Below, piece by piece: positions 1 to 7,749 of a stretch of 11,662 bases of DNA; the stretch's first letter is position 1, and each line of letters begins with the position of its first letter. Made by a program: the position numbers and the translations under genes. The notes beneath the pieces were generated by a model. The model was not told the DNA's origin. It worked only from the letters and a program-made list of their open reading frames with translations, and searched no databases. This DNA comes from JBCBTJ01 sp964597685 (GTDB taxonomy: Bacteria; Pseudomonadota; Alphaproteobacteria; Caulobacterales; Hyphomonadaceae): the NCBI GenBank assembly GCA_964597685.1, contig CAZQZC010000077.1, forward strand, positions 1-11,662, written 5' to 3'.

Positions 1-209
1 GCTACGACATCGACATGGTGAAGTGCATCTATTGCGGCTTCTGCCAGGAGGCCTGTCCGGTCGACGCCATTGTCGAAGGGCCGAACTTCGAGTTCGCGAC
101 GGAAACGCGCGAGGAATTGTACTACGACAAAGACCGGCTGCTCGCGAATGGCGACCGTTGGGAGCGGGAGATCGCAAAGAATCTGGAACTCGACGCGCCC
201 TATCGATAG
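1..209 (+). CDS. nuoI: NADH-quinone oxidoreductase subunit I (NuoI), C-terminal part
   Basis: This is the 3' end of a gene that starts before the window; codons are in frame from position 3 and stop at TAG 207-209. NuoI is the ferredoxin-like subunit of complex I. It carries two [4Fe-4S] clusters (N6a and N6b) in the peripheral arm and passes electrons towards the quinone site. The visible part contains one complete cluster motif, CIYCGFCQEACP (CxxCxxCxxxCP). It is followed by the typical tail with EGPNFEFATETREEL and the acidic/basic end YYDKDRLLANGDRWE. The first cluster motif and the N-terminal helix lie outside the window. The gene is followed by nuoJ after 89 nt, the largest gap in this part of the operon. 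Identity is essentially certain from the motif, the tail and the neighbours. Confidence 0.96.
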   Translation, partial: YDIDMVKCIYCGFCQEACPVDAIVEGPNFEFATETREELYYDKDRLLANGDRWEREIAKNLELDAPYR

Positions 210-298
210 GCGCGTTTTCGCGGGGCGGTGTTCGTCGCCCCATCATCTCACAGGCGACGGGCGCGTAACCCGTCACACGTAAATCGGGGCAGGGGCTC
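210..298 (+). promoter_or_regulatory. nuoI-nuoJ spacer with two tandem hairpins
   Basis: This 89-nt spacer carries two perfect 6-bp inverted repeats in a row. The first is GGGGCG (222-227) with CGCCCC (236-241) and an 8-nt loop. The second is GACGGG (256-261) with CCCGTC (269-274) and a 7-nt loop. Neither is followed by a T run, so they do not look like intrinsic terminators. The nuoJ Shine-Dalgarno region (GGGG runs at 286-295) lies downstream. RNA processing or stability within the nuo transcript is a possible role, but that is inference only. Confidence 0.35.
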
Positions 299-892
299 GT
301 GGATCTCGCCGCATTCTACATCTTGGCGACCATTGTCGTGCTGGCGGCGGTGTCGGTGATCACGTCGCGCAATCCCGTGCACTCGGTCCTGTTTCTGATC
401 TTGGCGTTCTTCACCTCGGCAGGCCTCTTGGTGCTGATCGGGGCCGAGTTTCTGGCGATGCTTCTGGTCGTCGTCTATGTCGGCGCGGTCGCCGTCCTGT
501 TCCTGTTTGTCGTCATGATGCTCGACGTGGACTTCGTTGAGCTGAAGCAGGGGACGCTGCGCTATTGGCCGTTTGCAGCCCTTGTGGGCGTTGCGTTCTT
601 TGCTGAGATCGTGCTTGTCGCGCTGGCGCGGACCGGCGACGCGCGGCGCAATTTCGACCCGGCGCCCGATGCGCCGACCAACGCCGAGGCCATCGGTCGG
701 GTGATGTACACCGATTACCTCCTATTGTTCCAATTGGCGGGGATCGTTCTGCTGATCGCCATGATCGGCGCGATCGTGCTGACGCTACGGGAACGTCCGG
801 GAGTGAAACGCCAGAGCGTCGCGCAACAAACCGGGCGTCGCCGCGCCGAAGCGTTCGACCTTGTCGACGTGAAGCCGGGGCAGGGGATCTAA
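299..892 (+). CDS. nuoJ: NADH-quinone oxidoreductase subunit J (NuoJ)
   Basis: NuoJ is a membrane subunit of complex I (ND6 homologue) at the junction between the quinone site and the proton-pumping arm. The 197-residue product has five hydrophobic segments, roughly residues 4-22, 28-48, 52-76, 91-110 and 142-164. The third carries the conserved glycine-containing stretch VVYVGAVAVLFLFVVMML (about 58-75), where the family has its pi-bulge, and Glu50 precedes it. The start is GTG at 299. No ATG lies between it and the in-frame stop at 266-268, and G-rich sequence (286-295) sits just upstream as a ribosome binding site. The last 30 or so residues are a charged cytoplasmic tail. Four nucleotides separate it from nuoK, so it is part of the nuo operon. 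Confidence 0.96.
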   Translation: MDLAAFYILATIVVLAAVSVITSRNPVHSVLFLILAFFTSAGLLVLIGAEFLAMLLVVVYVGAVAVLFLFVVMMLDVDFVELKQGTLRYWPFAALVGVAFFAEIVLVALARTGDARRNFDPAPDAPTNAEAIGRVMYTDYLLLFQLAGIVLLIAMIGAIVLTLRERPGVKRQSVAQQTGRRRAEAFDLVDVKPGQGI

Positions 893-896
893 GGCC

Positions 897-1205
897 ATGG
901 ATGTCGGACTTAACCATTATCTTGGCTTGTCGGCTGCGCTGTTCACGATCGGCGTCGTCGGGATTTTCGTGAACCGGAAGAACATCATCGTCATCCTGAT
1001 GGCGATCGAACTGATCCTGCTGTCGGTGAACATCAATCTGGTGGCGTTCTCAGTGTTTTCGGGAACGATTACCGGACAGATCTTCGCCATGCTCGTGTTG
1101 ACCGTGGCGGCGGCCGAAGCCGCTGTCGGGCTGGCTATTCTCGTCGTCTACTTCCGCAATCGCGGCGATATCGCGGTCGAATCCGTCGACCTGATGAAAG
1201 GCTGA
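897..1205 (+). CDS. nuoK: NADH-quinone oxidoreductase subunit K (NuoK)
   Basis: NuoK is the small membrane subunit of complex I (ND4L homologue), with three transmembrane helices. Length is 102 residues, normal for the family. Two buried glutamates important for proton transfer are visible: Glu38 in LMAIELIL and Glu74 in AAAEAAVGLAI, matching E. coli Glu36 and Glu72. The helices run approximately over residues 6-25, 30-53 and 60-86. The ATG at 897 follows the nuoJ stop by 4 nt, with AAGG/AGGGG sequences upstream. A 10-nt gap leads to nuoL. It is an ordinary member of the operon. Confidence 0.97.
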   Translation: MDVGLNHYLGLSAALFTIGVVGIFVNRKNIIVILMAIELILLSVNINLVAFSVFSGTITGQIFAMLVLTVAAAEAAVGLAILVVYFRNRGDIAVESVDLMKG

Positions 1206-1215
1206 GGGGGGAGAG

Positions 1216-3309
1216 ATGCTGAGCGATCCGCTGCTCACCTTCATCGTGCTCGGCCCTGGCCTGGCGGCTCTGATCGCCGGGCTCGGCCAGAAAGTCATCG
1301 GCGACCGCGGAGCGATGTGGGTCACGACGGCGATTGTCGGTTTGGCCGGGGTGTTGTCGCTTGTCCAATTGTTCGGCTTCGCCTTTGGCGGGCATGAGGC
1401 AGAGGCCGGCGCTCACGGGGCGCACGTCGTCACGTTGATGCCTTGGATACACATCGGTCAGTTCGAAGCCGATTGGGCGATCCGTGTCGATGCGCTCTCA
1501 ATCGTCATGATGGCGGTGATCACCGGCGTGTCAGGCCTCGTCCACCTTTATTCCTGGGGGTACATGAGCGAGGATCCGCACAAGGCGCGGTTCTTCGCGT
1601 ATTTGTCGCTCTTCACGTTCGCAATGCTGATGCTGGTGACGGCGGATAATTTCGTCCAACTGTTCTTCGGATGGGAGGGCGTCGGCCTCGCCTCCTATTT
1701 GCTGATCGGCTTCTGGTATACCAAGCCCGCGCCGAACGATGCGGCCATCAAGGCGTTTGTGACCAACCGCGTCGGCGATGTCGGCTTGGCGCTCGGCGTC
1801 ATGGCGGTGTTTTACGTGTTCGGGACGGTCGAGTTCGCGCCGATGCTGGAGGCGATCCGCGAGAACAGCTTTGCGGTGGACCATGTCGCGCCGATTGCGC
1901 CGTTCGGCGAGGGCGCTGCGCCGCAGGCCGCCGTGATCAACTTCCTCGGCTATAGCGTGCCGGTCCTCGAGCTTATCGGCGTGCTCTTGTTTATCGGCGC
2001 GATGGGGAAATCGGCGCAATTCTTCCTGCATGTCTGGCTGCCCGACGCCATGGAGGGGCCGACGCCGGTCTCCGCCCTCATCCATGCAGCCACCATGGTG
2101 ACGGCGGGGGTCTACCTCGTGTGTCTGATGTCGCCGGTGTACGAATACGCGCCTGCGGCCGCGGGACTGGTCACTGCAATTGGGGCGGCGACGGCGCTCT
2201 ATGCGGCGACCGTCGGTCTTGCCCAGAACGATATCAAGCGCGTGATCGCTTATTCGACGTGCTCCCAGCTCGGCTACATGTTCTTCGCCGCAGGGATCGG
2301 CGCCTATCAGGCCGCCATGTTCCACCTGTTCACGCACGCCTTCTTCAAGGCGCTTCTGTTCCTTGGCGCGGGATCGGTCATCCACGGCATGCACCACGAA
2401 CAGGACATGCGGCGCATGGGCGGGGTGATGAAGTTCATGCCTTACACCTACGCCGCCATGATGATCGGCACGGTCGCGATCATCGGCCTCGGAATTCCGC
2501 ATTCGCCGATCGGATTTGCGGGCTTCTTCTCAAAGGACGCCATTATCGAGACCGCCTTCGCCGCGGGCGACAAGGGCGTTCGCTTCGCCACGGCGGCGTT
2601 CTGGGCGGGCGTGCTGGCCGCGCTTCTGACGAGCTTCTATTCCTGGCGTCTCATCTACATGACGTTCCACGGCCCCTATACGGGGGCGCGCCACGTCCAT
2701 GGCCATGGCGAGGACGACGCGCATGGCGACGCCCATGAGCCGCATGAAAGCCCTCTCGTGATGTTGCTGCCGCTCGGGCTCTTAGCCGTCGGCGCCGTCT
2801 TCGCGGGCTGGGCGTTCTACGACAGTTTCGTCGGCCACCATTACAAAGAGTTCTGGGGCGAGGCGATCTACAACGCCAAGACCAATACGGTGCTCAAGGA
2901 CAAGTACGACGTTCCGGAATGGGTGTTCTTCGCGCCGCTGGTCGTCACGCTTGTGGGATTTTTGATTGCGACCTTCACCTATTTCTTCAATCGCGGCGTC
3001 GGTGCGCGCATCGCCGCGCACGGCGGGCCTCTGCATTCGCTTTTCTCCAGGAAATGGTACTTCGACGAGATCTATCAGGCGACGCTGGTGCGCGGCTCCG
3101 CGGCGCTTGGAAACTTCCTCTGGCGCACGGGCGATAAGAGGATTATCGACGGCCTCGGCCCCGACGGGGTGACGGCGCTCGCGCGCTGGGGCGCGCGCCG
3201 GATGAGCGCGATGCATACGGGTTATCTCTATCATTACGCCTTCGTGATCATCGGCGCGGCGCTGGTGTTCGGCGCGGTCCTCTACTTCCGCGCTGGGGGG
3301 GCGGGCTGA
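1216..3309 (+). CDS. nuoL: NADH-quinone oxidoreductase subunit L (NuoL)
   Basis: NuoL is the distal antiporter-like subunit of complex I (ND5 homologue) and ends in a long lateral helix along the membrane arm. Family signatures are Glu154 in LFFGWEGVGLAS, Lys265 in GAMGKSAQFFLHVWLPDA, the following MEGPTPVSALIHAATMV, Lys380 in AFFKALLF and Lys440 in FFSKDAI. The C-terminal part has KWYFDEIYQ (613-621) and a final helix after TGYLYHYAF (668-676). At 697 residues it is longer than the E. coli protein (about 613). The extra length includes a loop near 211-245 and a His-rich hydrophilic stretch at 493-510 (six His in 18 residues). The ATG at 1216 has a strong GAGGGGGGAGAG ribosome binding region. 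Its stop overlaps the nuoM start by one base (TGATG), which suggests translational coupling. Confidence 0.97.
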   Translation: MLSDPLLTFIVLGPGLAALIAGLGQKVIGDRGAMWVTTAIVGLAGVLSLVQLFGFAFGGHEAEAGAHGAHVVTLMPWIHIGQFEADWAIRVDALSIVMMAVITGVSGLVHLYSWGYMSEDPHKARFFAYLSLFTFAMLMLVTADNFVQLFFGWEGVGLASYLLIGFWYTKPAPNDAAIKAFVTNRVGDVGLALGVMAVFYVFGTVEFAPMLEAIRENSFAVDHVAPIAPFGEGAAPQAAVINFLGYSVPVLELIGVLLFIGAMGKSAQFFLHVWLPDAMEGPTPVSALIHAATMVTAGVYLVCLMSPVYEYAPAAAGLVTAIGAATALYAATVGLAQNDIKRVIAYSTCSQLGYMFFAAGIGAYQAAMFHLFTHAFFKALLFLGAGSVIHGMHHEQDMRRMGGVMKFMPYTYAAMMIGTVAIIGLGIPHSPIGFAGFFSKDAIIETAFAAGDKGVRFATAAFWAGVLAALLTSFYSWRLIYMTFHGPYTGARHVHGHGEDDAHGDAHEPHESPLVMLLPLGLLAVGAVFAGWAFYDSFVGHHYKEFWGEAIYNAKTNTVLKDKYDVPEWVFFAPLVVTLVGFLIATFTYFFNRGVGARIAAHGGPLHSLFSRKWYFDEIYQATLVRGSAALGNFLWRTGDKRIIDGLGPDGVTALARWGARRMSAMHTGYLYHYAFVIIGAALVFGAVLYFRAGGAG

Positions 3310-4799
3310 TGGGCGGATTTCCAATTCTGACGGCGCTCACGTTCCTGCCTCTGATCGGGGCGGTGCTGATCATGGCCGTGCGCTCTGCGACGTCGGGACA
3401 GTCGGACGCAGGCGCCGCCGGCCGCTCAGCCCTTTCGGCCGCGCTTGTGATCTCGGCGGCGACGTTCCTCGTCTCGGTCTGGGTGTTCGCCAGTTTCGAC
3501 ACGAGCGCCGAGGGCTACCAATTCGTCGAAGAGACGACCTGGTTCGCGAATGTCAAATACAAGCTCGGCGTCGACGGCGTTTCGTTATCGCTGATCCTCT
3601 TGACAACGTTCCTGACGCCGCTCTGTCTTCTGGCGAGCTGGAATTCGGTCAGCGATCGACTGACGGAATACGTGGTCGCGTTCCTGATCCTCGAAACAAT
3701 GATGATCGGCGTGTTCACGGCGCTCGACCTCGTCTTGTTCTACATCTTCTTTGAGGCGGGCCTCATCCCGATGTTCATCATCATCGGCGTGTGGGGCGGA
3801 GCGGAGCGGATCTACGCGAGTTTCAAGTTCTTCCTGTACACGCTTCTAGGCTCGCTCTTCATGCTTGCCGCCGTCGCTTACATGTACCTCACGGCGGGCT
3901 CCAGCGACGTTGAGGTGCTGGAACAGACGGCCTTCGCGGAATCCGCGCAGATTTGGCTATTCCTGGCCTTCTTCGCGTCCTTCGCTGTGAAGCTGCCTAT
4001 GTGGCCGGTGCACACTTGGCTGCCGGATGCGCACGTCCAGGCGCCGACGGCGGGATCGGTCATCCTGGCGGGCGTGCTGCTCAAGATGGGTGGCTATGGT
4101 CTGATCCGTTTCTCGCTGCCGATGTTTCCGGATGCGAGCGTCTTCTTCCAGCCGTTTGTCTTCGTTCTGTCGGTCGTTGCGATCATTTACGCGTCGCTGG
4201 TCGCCTGGCGTCAGAACGACATGAAGAAGCTGATCGCCTATTCCTCCGTGGCCCATATGGGCTTTGTGACGCTGGGAATCTTTTCTTTCACCGACGTCGG
4301 TCTGCAGGGCGCGGTGTTCCAGATGTTGTCCCACGGGCTGATTTCGTCGGCGCTCTTCTTGATCGTCGGCGTCGTTTACGACCGGATGCATACGCGTGAG
4401 ATCGCAGCCTATGGCGGCTTGGTGAACAAGATGCCGGTTTATGCGGCGCTCTTCATGCTGTTCACGATGGGGAATGTCGGCCTGCCGGGCACCAGCGGAT
4501 TCGTCGGTGAAATTCTCACCATGGTCGGCGGTTTCCAGGCCTCCACCTGGGCGGCGGCCGGCGCAGCGCTCGGCATGATCTTCTCTGCGGTTTACATGCT
4601 GACGCTTTATCGCCGCACTGTGTTCGGTCAGATCGACAATCCGAAACTCGACACGATCCGGGATATGAACGCGATCGAATTGGCGACAATCGGCCCGCTA
4701 GCCATTGGCACGCTGCTCTTCGGCGTTGCGCCCTGGCTTATCTTCAATGTCACCGAGCGCGCCACGGGGCGCGTTCTGACCCTGCTCGGCGGGGGCTGA
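3309..4799 (+). CDS. nuoM: NADH-quinone oxidoreductase subunit M (NuoM)
   Basis: NuoM is the middle antiporter-like proton-pumping subunit of the complex I membrane arm (ND4 homologue). The 496-residue, highly hydrophobic product has the full set of channel residues. These are Glu149 in FYIFFEAGLIPMF, Lys228 in FAVKLPMWPVHTWLPDAHV followed by QAPTAGSVILAGVLLKMGGYG (Lys259), and Glu401 in GFVGEIL. They correspond to E. coli Glu144, Lys234, Lys265 and Glu407. The start ATG overlaps the nuoL stop by one base, and the stop lies 7 nt before nuoN. Length is close to the usual 490-510 residues. Nothing is missing or broken. Confidence 0.97.
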   Translation: MGGFPILTALTFLPLIGAVLIMAVRSATSGQSDAGAAGRSALSAALVISAATFLVSVWVFASFDTSAEGYQFVEETTWFANVKYKLGVDGVSLSLILLTTFLTPLCLLASWNSVSDRLTEYVVAFLILETMMIGVFTALDLVLFYIFFEAGLIPMFIIIGVWGGAERIYASFKFFLYTLLGSLFMLAAVAYMYLTAGSSDVEVLEQTAFAESAQIWLFLAFFASFAVKLPMWPVHTWLPDAHVQAPTAGSVILAGVLLKMGGYGLIRFSLPMFPDASVFFQPFVFVLSVVAIIYASLVAWRQNDMKKLIAYSSVAHMGFVTLGIFSFTDVGLQGAVFQMLSHGLISSALFLIVGVVYDRMHTREIAAYGGLVNKMPVYAALFMLFTMGNVGLPGTSGFVGEILTMVGGFQASTWAAAGAALGMIFSAVYMLTLYRRTVFGQIDNPKLDTIRDMNAIELATIGPLAIGTLLFGVAPWLIFNVTERATGRVLTLLGGG

Positions 4800-4806
4800 G
4801 GCCGCG

Positions 4807-6234
4807 ATGCTCGACGTCCAAGACATCCTTCAAACCATAGCGCCGGAGGTGTTGCTCGCTGCAATTGGGCTCGCCGGCGTCGTGCTGGGCGCAATCTTCA
4901 AAGAGCGCTTTACGGCCATTTCCTTCCAGGCCGGCGCCGCAGCGCTCTTTGGCGCGGCCGCGCTCAGCGTCGTCTATTATAGCGGCGGCGACGCGTTCGA
5001 CGGCCTGGTGCGGACAAATTCCTTTCTGAACTTCGCGAAGTTTGTCAGCTTCGCATCCGGCGGCGTCGCTTTGCTGATGGCCGAGGGCTTTCTGAGGCGA
5101 AACAGAACGATCCGTTACGAGTACCCGATCCTTGTCATTTTCGCCGCTCTTGGCATCGGGCTAACCCTGTCGGCGGCGGATCTGATGACGCTCTATATGG
5201 GCGTTGAGACGCTTAGCCTGTCATCCTACGTGCTCGCAGCCTTCCATCGGGACTCCGCGCGCTCATCCGAAGCGGGATTAAAGTATTTCGTTCTCGGCGC
5301 GCTCGCCTCCGGCCTGCTGCTCTACGGGGCGTCGCTGGTCTACGGGTTCTCCGGGTCGACCCTTTATGATGAAATCGCACGCGCCGACACGTCGATCGGC
5401 CTCCTGTTCGGGCTGGTTCTGATGATCACAGGGCTGGCCTTTAAAGTCTCGGCCGCGCCGATGCATGTCTGGACGCCAGACGTCTACGAAGGCGCGCCGA
5501 CGCCGGTCGTCGCTTTCTTCGCCGCCGCGCCGAAAATGGCGTCGATGGTCGTCTTCGCAAACGTTCTGTTCACGGCGTTTGGGGAGTCGATCGAGGATTG
5601 GCGTATGATCGTCGCCATCATCGCCGGCGCCTCGATGTTGGTCGGCGCGTTCGGCGCTCTCGCGCAGAATAATCTGAAACGACTGCTCGCCTATTCCTCG
5701 ATCGCCAATATCGGTTACGCATTGATCGCCGTTGCGGCGGGGGCGGAATTGGGCGCTCAAGCGCTGCTCGTCTTCATGACGCTCTACGTGATCGCCTCGC
5801 TCGGCCTGTTCTCTGGCGTGCTCGCCATGCGGCGGCGTGGCGGCATGGTCGAAGACGTCAACGAATTGTCCGGCCTCATCAAGACCCATCCGTTCATCAC
5901 GCTGTGCCTGTCAGCGCTGATCTTCTCGATTGCGGGCATTCCGTTTCTCGGCGGCTTTTTCGGGAAATGGTTTATCTTCCAAGCCGGAATGGAGGCGGGG
6001 CTTTTGCCGCTCGTCGTGCTTTTGATCGTCTCCTCTGTCGTGTCGCTCGGCTATTATCTGCGCATTGTCATTGTGATGTGGGTCCGCGAACCGCGGGAGC
6101 GCTTTGAGGCGATTGACACCCCTGTCTCGGCGACGATCGTCGCCACGGCGGCGCTTTGTACAATTGTGTTCGTAATCTTCATCAATGCGCTATACTCAAG
6201 CGCGGGCGGGGCTGCGGCGGGATTGCTGCGTTGA
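4807..6234 (+). CDS. nuoN: NADH-quinone oxidoreductase subunit N (NuoN)
   Basis: NuoN is the third antiporter-like proton-pumping subunit of complex I (ND2 homologue), nearest to NuoJ and NuoK in the complex. The 475-residue protein shows Glu134 in YMGVETLSLSSYVL, Lys213 in LAFKVSAAPMHVWTPDVY followed by EGAPTPV, Lys243 in APKMASMVV and Lys387 in FFGKWF. These are the expected buried charged residues. The ATG at 4807 comes 7 nt after the nuoM stop, with a modest GAGG upstream. The stop TGA (6232-6234) is embedded in the birA start codon overlap TTGA. As usual, nuoN is the last structural gene of the operon, but transcription probably continues into birA. Confidence 0.97.
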   Translation: MLDVQDILQTIAPEVLLAAIGLAGVVLGAIFKERFTAISFQAGAAALFGAAALSVVYYSGGDAFDGLVRTNSFLNFAKFVSFASGGVALLMAEGFLRRNRTIRYEYPILVIFAALGIGLTLSAADLMTLYMGVETLSLSSYVLAAFHRDSARSSEAGLKYFVLGALASGLLLYGASLVYGFSGSTLYDEIARADTSIGLLFGLVLMITGLAFKVSAAPMHVWTPDVYEGAPTPVVAFFAAAPKMASMVVFANVLFTAFGESIEDWRMIVAIIAGASMLVGAFGALAQNNLKRLLAYSSIANIGYALIAVAAGAELGAQALLVFMTLYVIASLGLFSGVLAMRRRGGMVEDVNELSGLIKTHPFITLCLSALIFSIAGIPFLGGFFGKWFIFQAGMEAGLLPLVVLLIVSSVVSLGYYLRIVIVMWVREPRERFEAIDTPVSATIVATAALCTIVFVIFINALYSSAGGAAAGLLR

Positions 6235-6971
6235 CGGCGGTCTGGCCCGTTCACCGATTTGACGAGATCGACAGCACGAACGACGAGGCCAAGCGCCGCG
6301 CCGGCCAGGGCGATTTCGGTCCGGTCTGGCTGGTCGCGGATCGTCAGACGGCGGGGCGCGGGCGATTGGGACGGGCGTGGTCGTCGCCGGTGGGCAACGT
6401 CCACGCAACGGCGCTGGTTCCTGTGGAGGGAGGCGTGCGGGTCGCCACGCGATTACCGTTTGCGGCCGCCCTCGCCGCCCATGACGCGGTCGCGAGGTTT
6501 GCACCCTCGGCGTCTCTCGAACTGAAATGGCCGAATGATTTGCGGAGCGAGCGCCGCAAGCTCTGCGGCATTCTCGTCGAGACCGGTCATCAGGACGGCC
6601 ATTTGTGGGCCGCCATCGGGATCGGCATGAACGTCGCTTTCCCGCCCGAAAACGCAGGTCAGCCCGCGACGTGTCTCGCAGACCTTGGGGGAGGCGCCAC
6701 GCCGACTGCGGGGGATGTCGTCAACGCCTTGGCCGACGCCCTGCCGATCCGGATTGTCCAGGCGGTCGACGATTTCGCGGCGACGCGGTCCGATTGGCTG
6801 GCGCGGGCCGAGGGCGTGGGCGGTCACGTTGAAGTGCAGGCCGGCGACAGGCGCGTGGAAGGGACTTTCTGCGATCTGGACGTGGACGGCGGGATGGTGC
6901 TTCGGCTAGCTGACGGACGTCGGCATGTGGCCCATGCCGGCGATGTCGTGTTGAAGCGGGAGGCCGGCTGA
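6231..6971 (+). CDS. birA: Biotin--[acetyl-CoA-carboxylase] ligase, catalytic-only form
   Basis: The enzyme activates biotin with ATP to biotinyl-AMP and transfers it to a lysine on carboxylase carrier domains, such as those of acetyl-CoA and propionyl-CoA carboxylase. Visible motifs are DEIDSTNDEAKR (11-22), the nucleotide-binding GRGRLGRAW (42-50), LKWPNDL (98-104) with KLCGILVE (110-117), and GIGMNV (130-135). A small C-terminal SH3-like domain ends with the DVDGGMVLRLADG region. It has no N-terminal helix-turn-helix, so it should not act as a DNA-binding repressor like E. coli BirA. I chose TTG at 6231, giving 246 residues. It sits in a 4-nt TTGA overlap with nuoN, with a weak GGCGGGA 8 nt upstream, and homology begins right after it. 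The upstream ATG at 6156 in the same frame would add 25 non-family residues inside nuoN. coaX follows after 1 nt. Confidence 0.93.
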   Translation: MTAVWPVHRFDEIDSTNDEAKRRAGQGDFGPVWLVADRQTAGRGRLGRAWSSPVGNVHATALVPVEGGVRVATRLPFAAALAAHDAVARFAPSASLELKWPNDLRSERRKLCGILVETGHQDGHLWAAIGIGMNVAFPPENAGQPATCLADLGGGATPTAGDVVNALADALPIRIVQAVDDFAATRSDWLARAEGVGGHVEVQAGDRRVEGTFCDLDVDGGMVLRLADGRRHVAHAGDVVLKREAG

Positions 6972-6972
6972 C

Positions 6973-7746
6973 ATGCTGCTAGCGATCGATGTTGGCAATA
7001 CGAACACCATGTTCGCCCTGCACGACGGCGACGATTGGCTGGCGCAATGGCGCAGCGCGACCGATTCCACCAAGACGGCCGACGATTACGCGGTGTGGCT
7101 GAGCCAGCTTTGCCGGATTGAAGGGATCGCCTTCGGGGATATCGACGCGTGCATCATCGCGACGGTTGTGCCGCAGGCGATCTTCAATTTCCGAAACTTT
7201 GGCCGGCGATACTTGAACCGCGAACCGCTTTTCATCGGCGATCCATCGGTGAAGATCGGTTTGCCGATCCGGATCAAACGGCCGGAGCAAGTCGGCGCCG
7301 ACCGCTTGGTCAATGCGCTAGGCGCGCATGTGAAGTTTCCTGGACCCCTGATCGTCGTCGACAGCGGCACGGCGACCACGTTCGACGTCGTCGGCGAGGA
7401 TGGCGGGTTTGAAGGCGGCATCATTTCGCCGGGCATCAATCTGTCGCTGAAGGCGCTCCACGATGCGGCCGCCAGTCTGCCGCGCATCGCCATCCAGCGC
7501 CCGCCGCAGGTGATTGGCCAAGACACTGTGTCGGCCATGCAGGCGGGCATCTTCTTGGCCTATGTCGATCTGATTGACGGCCTTATCCGGCGCATTAAGG
7601 CGGAGTATGGCCAACCGATGACCGTTGTGGGTACGGGCGGAGTAGCGTCCTTGTTCCAGGGCGAGAGCGCCGAGATCGACAAGTTCGATCCGGATGTGAC
7701 GATCAGGGGCTTGCTAGAGATCCACAGGCGCAGCGCCGTCGCTTGA
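6973..7746 (+). CDS. coaX: Type III pantothenate kinase
   Basis: CoaX phosphorylates pantothenate to 4'-phosphopantothenate, the first step of CoA synthesis. It belongs to the ASKHA fold and, unlike CoaA, type III enzymes are not feedback-inhibited by CoA and need a monovalent cation. Visible motifs are the N-terminal phosphate-binding IDVGNTNTMFAL (5-16), the pantothenate-site VGADRLVNALGA (107-118) with catalytic Asp110, VVDSGTATTFDV (128-139) with the cation-site Asp130, and GGIISPGINLSLKAL (148-162). A C-terminal TVVGTGGVA segment (217-225) completes the fold. Length is 257 residues, normal for the family. The ATG follows the birA stop by one base, so the gene is probably co-transcribed with nuo-birA. 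Its stop is only 3 nt from the stop of the convergent minus-strand gene. Confidence 0.95.
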   Translation: MLLAIDVGNTNTMFALHDGDDWLAQWRSATDSTKTADDYAVWLSQLCRIEGIAFGDIDACIIATVVPQAIFNFRNFGRRYLNREPLFIGDPSVKIGLPIRIKRPEQVGADRLVNALGAHVKFPGPLIVVDSGTATTFDVVGEDGGFEGGIISPGINLSLKALHDAAASLPRIAIQRPPQVIGQDTVSAMQAGIFLAYVDLIDGLIRRIKAEYGQPMTVVGTGGVASLFQGESAEIDKFDPDVTIRGLLEIHRRSAVA

Positions 7747-7749
7747 GCT

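Noticed and set aside
1531..2502. A 323-codon minus-strand open frame opposite nuoL
   Set aside because: Its composition (very rich in Arg, His and Asp) mirrors the hydrophobic codons of nuoL on the other strand. No motif was seen.
6156..6230. Upstream ATG start for birA, adding 25 residues
   Set aside because: The extra residues are unlike biotin ligases and would be encoded within nuoN. Family similarity begins just after the TTG at 6231.
7727..7737. GGCG-CAG-CGCC stem near the end of coaX as a terminator
   Set aside because: The stem is only 4 bp with a 3-nt loop, lies within the coding sequence and is not followed by a T run.
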